A DNA stretch of 64,000 nucleotides, taken from the NCBI GenBank assembly GCA_963422705.1, contig OY730443.1, positions 744,001-808,000 of the forward strand, written 5' to 3'. The stretch comes from G963422705 sp963422705. Lineage in GTDB: Bacteria > Poribacteria > WGA-4E > WGA-3G. Made by a program: the position numbers and the translations under genes. Every line of letters begins with the position of its first letter. Position 1 is the stretch's first letter. This document shows positions 53,657 to 61,849 of this stretch, one piece after another. The notes beneath the pieces were generated by a model that did not search any database, was not told the DNA's origin, and saw only the letters and a list, made by a program, of their open reading frames with translations.

Positions 53657-55572
53657 AACTTTTTGTCCCCGGGCGAATCTGCCTCTTCGGTGAACACAGC
53701 GATTGGGCAGCACGCTACCGTCTAAATAATGCAGAGATTGAAAAAGGCTACACCTTAATTACAAGCACGAACCAAGGTGTATACGCAGAGGTGCAGCCGC
53801 ATCCAACTCGTTTTATTCTCAGAACTTGCTTAAGCGATGGAAATCGATACGGCCCCTATACGCTGCCAATGCAACCTGAGGCGCTTCTCGCTGAAGCAGA
53901 GAAAGGGAGTTTTTTCAGTTACGCCGCCGGCGTGGCATATCAGATTCTCACCAACTACCGAGTCCAAGGGCTTGAAATTGACAATTACCTCACAGATTTA
54001 CCCGTAAAAAAAGGGTTATCTTCCAGTGCTGCCATCTGTGTTCTGGTAGCGCGCGCCTTTAATCGAATCTATGACTTGAAGATGACAACGCGCGGCGAGA
54101 TGGAATATGCATATCGGGGCGAAACCACCACACCCTCACGCTGTGGTAGGATGGACCAAGGGTGTGCATACATGCACCCTATCTTGATGACATTTGATGG
54201 GGACCGCGTCGATGTCCGCGAATTTAATGTACCGAAAAATATGTACCTTGTGATTGCTGATTTAGGGGAAGGGAAGGATACTCGCCTTATATTGAATCAG
54301 CTAAACCACTGTTTTCCCTTTGCCGAAAACGAACTTCAGAAAAATGTACAGTACTATCTTGGAACCCTCAGCGCTGAAATTACGAAAGCTGCTTACGAAG
54401 CACTCCGCCGTGGTGACGCTCAGGCTGTCGGAGCATTGATGAAACGCGCCCAAAACGAATTTGATAAACATCTTATCCCCGCCTGTCCCTCACAATTAAC
54501 CGCACCTACCTTGCACGAAGTTCTCAATTATCCGCCCATTCAACCTTATCTCTGGGGCGGAAAAGGGGTTGGTTCACAAGGCGACGGTTCCGCACAATTC
54601 ATTGTCAAAGATAAAGAAAGCCAAGGCAAGGTTATTGAAATGATTGAACGCGATTTGGGAATGTCTTGTCTGAAACTCGTTATTGAGGCAGGCAGGCACG
54701 TTCGCAAAGCGGTTATTCCCGCAGCCGGGTTTGGCACCCGCCTATTTCCTGCATCAAAAGCGATTAAAAAAGAACTTTTTCCTGTGATTGACCGGTCCGG
54801 GCGCGCCAAACCAGCCATTATGGCGATTGTCGAAGAGGTAATCGACGCCGGGATTGAGGAAGTCTGCCTTATCGTACAGCCGGGCGACACAGAACTGTTT
54901 GAATCCTTTTTCAAAACCCCACCGCCTATCGAACATTTTAACAAACTCAGCAAAGAAAATAAGGCATATTGCGATTATTTAATGGAATTAGGAAGCCGCG
55001 TCTCATTCATTACGCAAGACATTCAAGATGGATTTGGGCATGCAGTTTACTGTGCACGCGATTGGGTAGGTAATGAACCCTTCCTTCTCATGCTTGGTGA
55101 CCATCTCTATGGTTCTGAACAGGGAAGCTCCTGTGCAAAACAAGTTACGGAAGCATACGAACGCGTAAATCACAGCGTGGTAGGATTGAAAGTAACATCA
55201 ATTGAAGAACTATCAAATTTCGGATGTGTTACGGGGAACTGGCAAGAACAGAACGAGCTACTTTCGGTAACGGAGTTCTATGAAAAACCAGACCCGGCGT
55301 ACGCTACGGAGAATCTACACGTTGATGGTATGGACACTAACCGATTTCTGACAGTATTCGGTATTTATGTCTTAACACCGCAAATATTTACCTTCCTTGA
55401 ACAGAATATTACCCATAATCTGCGGGAACACGGCGAATTCCAGTTAACCTCCTGTCTGGACGAATTACGGAAAGTGGAAGGTTTTACCGGCTATCTTGTC
55501 AAAGGAAGACGATTTGATATCGGCATTCCTGAAGGGTATCGCCAAACCGTGCTAGATTTTCGGAATGAGTGA
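53653..55572 (+). CDS. Bifunctional GHMP sugar kinase - UTP-sugar-1-phosphate uridylyltransferase fusion
   Basis: 639 residues from ATG 53653, which has GGAGG upstream and overlaps the preceding stop (ATGA). Residues ~1-345 are a GHMP kinase: VPGRICLFGEHSDW (motif 1), VKKGLSSSAAICVL (ATP loop, ~117-130), RCGRMDQGCAY and GGKGVGSQGDGSAQF (motif 3). Residues ~350-639 are a GalU-type nucleotidyltransferase: VIPAAGFGTRLFPASKAIKK, LLMLGDHLYG and VTEFYEKPDP. The fusion would phosphorylate a free sugar at C1 and convert it to an NDP-sugar in one chain. The domain order is the reverse of Bacteroides Fkp. Sugar and nucleotide identities cannot be read off; GalU similarity favours UTP. Confidence 0.85.
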   Translation: MKLFVPGRICLFGEHSDWAARYRLNNAEIEKGYTLITSTNQGVYAEVQPHPTRFILRTCLSDGNRYGPYTLPMQPEALLAEAEKGSFFSYAAGVAYQILTNYRVQGLEIDNYLTDLPVKKGLSSSAAICVLVARAFNRIYDLKMTTRGEMEYAYRGETTTPSRCGRMDQGCAYMHPILMTFDGDRVDVREFNVPKNMYLVIADLGEGKDTRLILNQLNHCFPFAENELQKNVQYYLGTLSAEITKAAYEALRRGDAQAVGALMKRAQNEFDKHLIPACPSQLTAPTLHEVLNYPPIQPYLWGGKGVGSQGDGSAQFIVKDKESQGKVIEMIERDLGMSCLKLVIEAGRHVRKAVIPAAGFGTRLFPASKAIKKELFPVIDRSGRAKPAIMAIVEEVIDAGIEEVCLIVQPGDTELFESFFKTPPPIEHFNKLSKENKAYCDYLMELGSRVSFITQDIQDGFGHAVYCARDWVGNEPFLLMLGDHLYGSEQGSSCAKQVTEAYERVNHSVVGLKVTSIEELSNFGCVTGNWQEQNELLSVTEFYEKPDPAYATENLHVDGMDTNRFLTVFGIYVLTPQIFTFLEQNITHNLREHGEFQLTSCLDELRKVEGFTGYLVKGRRFDIGIPEGYRQTVLDFRNE

Positions 55573-55714
55573 TGGCAATCTGGAAAAGTTGAGTACCCGT
55601 TGGGAATCGGTAATTGGGGCCCGGTGTCACGTAGCCATAGGTGCGTTAACATCAAGGAAACCATGAGGCGTTTCAAGGGAGTCAGCAACATGCTTGTTAA
55701 TGAAATCACACGAA

Positions 55715-58700
55715 CTACTTAAGGCATTTGATAACAACGAGTGTTAAGTCATCGTATTGCTCCGCCACGTCAATAAAATTGTTTACGTCTTCAACGATGT
55801 GGTGAATAAACGCTTCAGCACTGAGATGCTGCGGAATATTGGCAATTAGTTCTTTTAACCGTTCAGTACCATACATCTCTTCATCCGTATTCAACGCCTC
55901 AATAACGCCATCGGTAAAAAAGAGAAGCGTATCGCCCTCCGCTAACGTATAGGTAACTGATTCATAGCGTGCCTTTTTCATACTACCAAGTGGTAAGTCA
56001 CTACTTTCTATTTCAAGAATGGCCCCTTTTTCAGCATCGGCAACATGCTTGTTAGTGCCTCGTTTCAGGATTGGGTAAGGTTGCCCGGCATTTGCGTAAT
56101 GAATCTGTTTCTTGGATTCATCAAGTATGGCGAGATTGAGGGCGATGAAACTTGGGCCGTACAAACGTGGGGCTAAGCCCGCATTCAACTCGCTCAAAAT
56201 TACATCTGCCTCTGCTTTGAAGCGTGCGACTTCATGCAACATTCCATTCGTTAGGACAGCGTTCATCGCGCCTCGTAACCCTTTTCCCGCTGCATCGGCA
56301 ATCGCAATTGCAGGATTTCCGTTGGCGACAGTCAAATAATCGTAGAAATCCCCACCAACTTGCGTAGCAGGCATAGAGAAGCCTGCCATGTCAAAATCTT
56401 CCGTAACCGGCGCGACTACTGGCAACAACCCTGTTTGGATGTTTCTCGCTTCTTCCAGTTCCGAACGCATCCGGGCTACTTCCGCGGCTTCCTGCTGCTG
56501 CATGTCTGCACGTAGCTGCATTGTCTGTCTTCTGTTTACGATAAGTCGGCCCAATAATGTCACAACTGCTGTTACAAACAAGAACGTTGGGAGGTAACGC
56601 CGCCAACGCGTCCAAAAGGGATGTGGAATTGTAAAATTTAAAGCGGCGGGAGGTTGTGTATAGGGCGAGCCTTCCCTATACGCCTTAATCAGAAACGTAT
56701 ATGTACCGGGTTTCAGCGCTTTATATTTAACCTGCCCGGGTTTTCTTTTGGTGGGATATCTAACAGAGTTTCCTTTTATGCGCTCCGAGGAATGCTGTTC
56801 TCCACCCATCTTTGAGAAAATTTCTTCCCATCTATTTGTGTCAAGCCCCATTAACTTAAATTGATAATTCAGCGGTTTGCGAAGCGGACTGATACCTTGA
56901 AAATCGATAGCGATATCTCGAGGCCTGGCCGGTAGATTTACGATTCCTGATGGGAGTTGAATATAACTATCGTCGGTGGCTATTGACGTTAAGCGGCAAA
57001 ATGGAAGTCCACCGTATTTGGGCGTATATTGCGTGATGCCGCCCTCTGTAGCAAACCATATCTGTTTTGTCCTGGATTCATGAAGTTGCGAGACATTGTT
57101 ATGCTTGAGACCATCTTTAGTTGTCATCGCATAGAAGGTTTCACCATCATATCGGATGACGCCACCTCCCCACGTGGCAAACCAGATATTTCCTAGACTA
57201 TCTTCTTTCACATCGCGAATGTCGTCTACAAGAAACCCATCTTCTTTGGTTGAATAAGTTGTGAGCGATGTTCCATCGTAGCTCACCGCCCCACGTGATG
57301 TGGCCAACCACAGTACCCCTGTCGTAGACGTCAGTGTGGCGTTAACAGGAGCAATATCAATATTTGTGATTGTCGGTGCGCTTTGTAAATTCTCAAGCGT
57401 GTATGTACTCAGATTATCTTTAAAAACGAAGATAATTCTTTGCTGAGATTCTTGAGAAGGTGGACTTTCCCATATCGCGATGGGCGGGGAACCCGATCTG
57501 CCTTGGAGTTCCGTGATTTCAGCATCTTTGGCGCCTTTTACGACGCGTTTTTGTACAGAAACAGGCGTATCCGCCACAAATGTATCGAACCACCTTGTTA
57601 ATTTCCCGGTGGCGACGCTAAAGAACCATTTGACACGTTCATCTCTACTTCCGGGAACCGGAACGACACTGTCAATCGGAAGAATTTCTGGTTCAATTCG
57701 GGCCAACCGGCGATGCTGTCTGCGGAAGCTTGAGATTTCACTTAATAAATCATCTCGTGAAAGCGGGTAACGGCGAACTTCACCATTTTCCAGATGCCAC
57801 CATAACCGCCCTTGGGTATCTTTATGAAGTGCTGTAATTGCCGAGGTTGCATGCCGCATTTTCTCAGTTCGCCCGAACGGAATCTGGGTGAAGATTTTTC
57901 TGGATAACCACCATAACCCGGTTGCATCCGGTTTGAATAGCCATCCTCCTAAAGCTATCCAAGGGTGCTCCCCTTTAGAAACTAAGACATCAAGATGCTT
58001 ATGGAGTTTTTCGCCACCTGGTCCCGTTTCTGTTTCAACATTGAGTGAAATCTGATCGAATTTGCCGTTGGCATATCGGAAGAGCGTGTATCGCATTGTA
58101 TTTAAACGTTGGACAGGGCTGTTGACAAACCAGACTTGAGCTCCGACTTCAAAAATTTTAACAATTTCCGTCCGTCTCCTTGTTCTACCCCGCCGCGGGC
58201 CTCGCCGATTTGCAAAGGTTCTCTGTCGTTGTTCTTCCGTTTCTACCGTGAGTTCATGCTCCTGCAGTTCTTTTCCATCGTACAGAGCAACTCCCCCCGG
58301 GATACTAAACCAGAATCGTTCGTGAAGGTCTTCATATATAAGTCTAACGCTGCCAATTCCCCCTGCTAAACGCGTTGTGTAATTCACCATAGCGGCTCTC
58401 GGGTTGAATACCGTTACGCCGTTATCGTGCCCAAACCACAAAGTTCCATCCATTGCCTCAAAAATTGTTTTAATATGATTGCTTCCAAGTCCATCATTGA
58501 CGCGGTATGACGTTTCTTCTATTAAGTTGGCATCGTATCTATACGCGCCTCGATTGCTGGAGAACCAAAAATTTCCTGATTTATCCTCAATTTCAAAGAA
58601 ACCGCGCAGATACTGTGATATATTCGGTTCACCAAGTGTACTAGTTCTAAGAGGCAAAAGGTCAAACCCGTCCCATCGTTTTAAGTTGTACCTAGTGTTA

Positions 58701-59722
58701 TTCTTCTGGCTAATCCAAATTGTTCCTTTTGAGTCGTTCCGGAGTGAGACTTTTTGATTCAAATCGAAGGGGCGATTTCTGGTTCTGCGCCGCGAGGAAC
58801 GTCTTTGTCTCCCGCCATATGACCAGAGTGCTGGGGTTCTTCGAATGATCGTGTTGCCATTAAACTCTAGTAGGAAGTCGTGGCCACCGAACCAGAAGGT
58901 GCCTTCTACGTCTTGGATTATGGTGCGAATTGTGTCTGCATACTGAATGTGCGAGTTCAGGCTGCTTCCTTCAAGGAGATGTTGCGATAACATCGTAAAT
59001 TTTGCTTTTTTCGCCCCGGATTCCGGTTGAAAACTTAGAATTAACCCTTTTTCTCCGTCACTACCACCCAACCAGAGAATACCCTCTTGACTTTCAAAGA
59101 TAATTTCTATTCTCCAGTCTGCGGTATCTGCGTTTGCGGTAGCATTTTGTAAACTAGGCCCTATATTCCTGTCTGCAATCGCGAAGGTTTGAGATTTTAC
59201 GGGGCGCTGCACCCCCGATGTCGTATATTTGATTAGACGCGCTCCCGTAATATCATGGTTCGCTACCCAGACATCGCCTTTTCTGTCAACGAGGAGTGCA
59301 TTTCCAGTGCCAATGTATTGAATTGAGTTCCCATCAAACTGACTGACGCGCCCCTCTCTTTCTGACGGCAGCTGGGTAAGAAACCAGATATGTCCCCATT
59401 TATCCTCAACGATGCGTAGTGTCGTACCGAGCAGTGCCTCCGGGGCGACATTCTCAGCGTCTACAGTGAAAGGGACAAACTCCTGCTCTTTGCTATCAAA
59501 ACGATTCACGCCGCCCCGGTCCGAACCAAACCAGAGCGTCCCCCGGCTATCTTGAAAAATGATTGGAACAACGGGGGCCACAAGCCCATCTGCAACAGTG
59601 TAGGTTTTCATCTGAGCGATGCTTGTTCCAGCTACCGTTGTCAACAGCACGACTTGTATCAACAGCTTAGTCAAAAGGTTTTTCCACACACGACAATTTT
59701 GCATTTTTCTGGCGATGTTCAA
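55715..59722 (-). CDS. Giant sensor: periplasmic regulator propellers, Y_Y_Y domain, SpoIIE-type phosphatase
   Basis: 1335 residues. A signal/anchor segment (~18-36) is followed by many Reg_prop repeats with the W-F/I-G/A-T core (TLWFGSDRGGVNRFD, GHIWFLTQLPSEREG, GNIWFATWGGGVIRYD, KQIWFATEGGITQYT), ~40-870. A Y_Y_Y domain (~900-1005, YKALKPGTYTFLIKAY) and one membrane helix (~1018-1040) come next. A coiled coil (RADMQQQEAAEVARMRSELE) precedes a PP2C/SpoIIE phosphatase whose metal acids are in VGGDFYDYL, IADAAGKGL, LLFFTDGVIE and QYDDLTLVV. It resembles hybrid two-component sensors of Bacteroides, but a phosphatase replaces the kinase; it may control an anti-sigma antagonist. The TTG 59722 start lacks a clear Shine-Dalgarno; ATG 59704 is an alternative. 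Confidence 0.85.
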   Translation of the reverse strand: MNIARKMQNCRVWKNLLTKLLIQVVLLTTVAGTSIAQMKTYTVADGLVAPVVPIIFQDSRGTLWFGSDRGGVNRFDSKEQEFVPFTVDAENVAPEALLGTTLRIVEDKWGHIWFLTQLPSEREGRVSQFDGNSIQYIGTGNALLVDRKGDVWVANHDITGARLIKYTTSGVQRPVKSQTFAIADRNIGPSLQNATANADTADWRIEIIFESQEGILWLGGSDGEKGLILSFQPESGAKKAKFTMLSQHLLEGSSLNSHIQYADTIRTIIQDVEGTFWFGGHDFLLEFNGNTIIRRTPALWSYGGRQRRSSRRRTRNRPFDLNQKVSLRNDSKGTIWISQKNNTRYNLKRWDGFDLLPLRTSTLGEPNISQYLRGFFEIEDKSGNFWFSSNRGAYRYDANLIEETSYRVNDGLGSNHIKTIFEAMDGTLWFGHDNGVTVFNPRAAMVNYTTRLAGGIGSVRLIYEDLHERFWFSIPGGVALYDGKELQEHELTVETEEQRQRTFANRRGPRRGRTRRRTEIVKIFEVGAQVWFVNSPVQRLNTMRYTLFRYANGKFDQISLNVETETGPGGEKLHKHLDVLVSKGEHPWIALGGWLFKPDATGLWWLSRKIFTQIPFGRTEKMRHATSAITALHKDTQGRLWWHLENGEVRRYPLSRDDLLSEISSFRRQHRRLARIEPEILPIDSVVPVPGSRDERVKWFFSVATGKLTRWFDTFVADTPVSVQKRVVKGAKDAEITELQGRSGSPPIAIWESPPSQESQQRIIFVFKDNLSTYTLENLQSAPTITNIDIAPVNATLTSTTGVLWLATSRGAVSYDGTSLTTYSTKEDGFLVDDIRDVKEDSLGNIWFATWGGGVIRYDGETFYAMTTKDGLKHNNVSQLHESRTKQIWFATEGGITQYTPKYGGLPFCRLTSIATDDSYIQLPSGIVNLPARPRDIAIDFQGISPLRKPLNYQFKLMGLDTNRWEEIFSKMGGEQHSSERIKGNSVRYPTKRKPGQVKYKALKPGTYTFLIKAYREGSPYTQPPAALNFTIPHPFWTRWRRYLPTFLFVTAVVTLLGRLIVNRRQTMQLRADMQQQEAAEVARMRSELEEARNIQTGLLPVVAPVTEDFDMAGFSMPATQVGGDFYDYLTVANGNPAIAIADAAGKGLRGAMNAVLTNGMLHEVARFKAEADVILSELNAGLAPRLYGPSFIALNLAILDESKKQIHYANAGQPYPILKRGTNKHVADAEKGAILEIESSDLPLGSMKKARYESVTYTLAEGDTLLFFTDGVIEALNTDEEMYGTERLKELIANIPQHLSAEAFIHHIVEDVNNFIDVAEQYDDLTLVVIKCLK

Positions 59723-59775
59723 GGAGTCTGAGCGAATGTTAATCCTTTCCCAGACATCTTCTCCGGGATTCTAAT

Positions 59776-60948
59776 TTACGAAAAATCTTGAATTCTGCTA
59801 ACTGCTTCTGAAATTACCAAGTCAGGGTAAGTCAGAGAGATACGAAAATAACCTTCACTCCACTGCCCGTAGCCGAGTCCGGGTGTGACAACAACACCTG
59901 CTTTTTCAAGGAGTGCTGTAGCGAAGTCACGACTGGAGTTGTTAAACCGGGGCGGAACAGGGGCCCAAACATAGATTGTTGCTTTCGGCTTTTCAACTGT
60001 CCATCCGCTCTGTGCGAATGCGTCGACTACCATATTCCGGCGTTTTTGGTAGATTTTATTCAGTGTTGGAGTAATTTCGTCGGCCATTGAAAGGGCTTTG
60101 GCCCCTGCGAATTGAAGTGCGCGAAGTGAACCGTTATCAATATTATCTTTCACTGTGTTGACAGCTTCAACCGCTGTTGAATTGCCGGCGACAAACCCCA
60201 ATCGCCACCCTGTCATATTGAATGCTTTACTCAACGAAAAGAATTCAACGGCAACTTCATCAGCGCCTTCTATCTGCAAGATGCTTGGGGAGCGATAACC
60301 GTCGTAGGTATTTTCGCTATAAGCGTTATCGTGTGCAATCAAGATACTATTTTCGCGTCCAAACGCGACTGCGCGCTGAAAAAAATCAAGTTCAGCTGTC
60401 GCCGTCGTTGGATTATTCGGGTAGTTAATCCACAAAACTTTAGCAAGACGTTTGATGTCGTCGGGAATTGCATCAAAATCAACGTGAAAATTGTTTACGC
60501 GTAACAAAGGGGCATAGTAAGTTGTCGCACTAGCAAAGACGTGTCCAATGTTATAGGTAGGATAGCCGGGGCTTGCTGCGATGCCGATGTCACCAGGGTT
60601 GAGTATCCCCAACGCCATTTTTACAATGGCATCTTTACTGCCGAGTGTTATCGCCACCTGAGTATCAGAGAGGCAAACGCCGTAGCGGCGTTGATAGAAG
60701 TCACAGACACTTTGTGGAAAATCCGCGACAGGATTGTCACAACCGTAGCGGTGTCTATCCGGGTCCAACGAATTCTGAATTGCGTCGCAAAGTGTCTCAA
60801 CGATTGGGTCCGGTGTCGGTATATCCGGGTCGCCGATGCCGAGGCTAATTACGTCGACACCTCTCGCTTTCGCCGCTGCCATTTTCTGGCGTAAATCTAC
60901 AAACAGATAGGGCGGCAGTTTTTGTAACCGTTCTGCAAATGTAATCAA
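59776..60948 (-). CDS. dapL: LL-diaminopimelate aminotransferase (DapL)
   Basis: 390 residues, fold-type I PLP enzyme. FAERLQKLPPYLFVDL at the N-terminus, SLGIGDPDIPTPDPIV, LGSKDAIVKMALGILNPGD, INYPNNPTTATAELDFFQ, HDNAYSENTYDGYRSPS and the PLP lysine in FFSLSKAFNMTGWRLGF are those of DapL, type 2. It makes LL-DAP directly from tetrahydrodipicolinate, bypassing DapD/C/E. I choose TTG 60948 because AAGGA lies 8 bases upstream and the protein then begins MITFAERL; the frame to 61029 adds an unrelated 27 residues. dapB ends 2.9 kb upstream on the same strand, with two genes between. Confidence 0.9.
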   Translation of the reverse strand: MITFAERLQKLPPYLFVDLRQKMAAAKARGVDVISLGIGDPDIPTPDPIVETLCDAIQNSLDPDRHRYGCDNPVADFPQSVCDFYQRRYGVCLSDTQVAITLGSKDAIVKMALGILNPGDIGIAASPGYPTYNIGHVFASATTYYAPLLRVNNFHVDFDAIPDDIKRLAKVLWINYPNNPTTATAELDFFQRAVAFGRENSILIAHDNAYSENTYDGYRSPSILQIEGADEVAVEFFSLSKAFNMTGWRLGFVAGNSTAVEAVNTVKDNIDNGSLRALQFAGAKALSMADEITPTLNKIYQKRRNMVVDAFAQSGWTVEKPKATIYVWAPVPPRFNNSSRDFATALLEKAGVVVTPGLGYGQWSEGYFRISLTYPDLVISEAVSRIQDFS

Positions 60949-61063
60949 ATGAGTTATCCTTTCTAATTGTTCGTGGATATAGATGATACCGATAACGCGG
61001 ATAAGCCTGTTATAGAATGCTCCAAACAATTTTGAATTCGCGTTAATCTTTCGTCCGGATTCT

Positions 61064-61807
61064 TTATTTTAGTTGTAGGATGGCTTGTTGTGATTCGCTG
61101 ATTTGATTCATGACATTGGGGCTAAAATGCAAACCTTGCCCACCCCAATCCGGCATGTAGCCGATGCTATAGCAGTAATAAAGCGTTCTACGCGGTTTGC
61201 CGGAGACGTTAATGACAGAACCATGTGTGAGGGCTTCGGTGAAGATAATCGCATCCCCCGCTTTAGCAGGAATGGGGGTGAGGACAGGATTGTCGTCCGG
61301 GTGACTTCCCCATGGTTTGGGAAAGTTACTCTTATGCGCGCCCGGAATGACGGCGAAGCAGCCATCTGCTACGTCACAATCTAACATCGGAAAGACGGCT
61401 TTCGTCAGTGTTGAAACCATTTGCCCATTCTTGCAGTGGTACTGGCATTTCGGAATAATCGGTGTCCCGTGCATATGTAAACCGGTATAGCCACCACCCC
61501 ATCGGTAAATCGTATAGGTATGATTGAGTCGATACGGCCCGCCTGTCACCCCTTCAACGACGTCCAGAACCTCCGGAATATCTATCAAGGTGTTAAAGAC
61601 ACTGTCGGCTTCCAGAATATTGGAGATATAGAGCTCTTTCTCTGTTTTCGGGGTGCCAAGACAGAGGGGCGCCGGATATTCTTCAGCCGGCATATTTTCA
61701 AAACAATCCAGAACCCGGTTGCATGAATCAATCACCTGTTTTGGAATAACACCCGTCAACACAATATAGCCTTCCAAGTCAAATAGATATTTTTGTTCGT
61801 CTGTCAT
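61064..61807 (-). CDS. PhyH-family dioxygenase with HxH in place of HxD
   Basis: 247 residues. Family features: FDLEGYIVLTGVIP, LNHTYTIYRWGGG, the YHCKNGQM segment, VIPGAHKSNFPKPW, and the distal EALTHGSVINVSGKPRRTLYY (H195 and R206/R207). The metal motif is GLHMHGTP (H111, H113), so the aspartate of the HxD iron triad is histidine. Gly-containing variants at this site occur in halogenase-type relatives, but HxH is not the textbook form; activity is therefore uncertain. GAGGG lies 8 bases before ATG 61807. It follows the YCF48-like gene by 42 bases and precedes dapL, so it is probably in the same transcript. Confidence 0.8.
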   Translation of the reverse strand: MTDEQKYLFDLEGYIVLTGVIPKQVIDSCNRVLDCFENMPAEEYPAPLCLGTPKTEKELYISNILEADSVFNTLIDIPEVLDVVEGVTGGPYRLNHTYTIYRWGGGYTGLHMHGTPIIPKCQYHCKNGQMVSTLTKAVFPMLDCDVADGCFAVIPGAHKSNFPKPWGSHPDDNPVLTPIPAKAGDAIIFTEALTHGSVINVSGKPRRTLYYCYSIGYMPDWGGQGLHFSPNVMNQISESQQAILQLK

Positions 61808-61849
61808 TTGCTAATCCCTCTGGGCTAATTTCGCAATTTGTCGTCTGTT

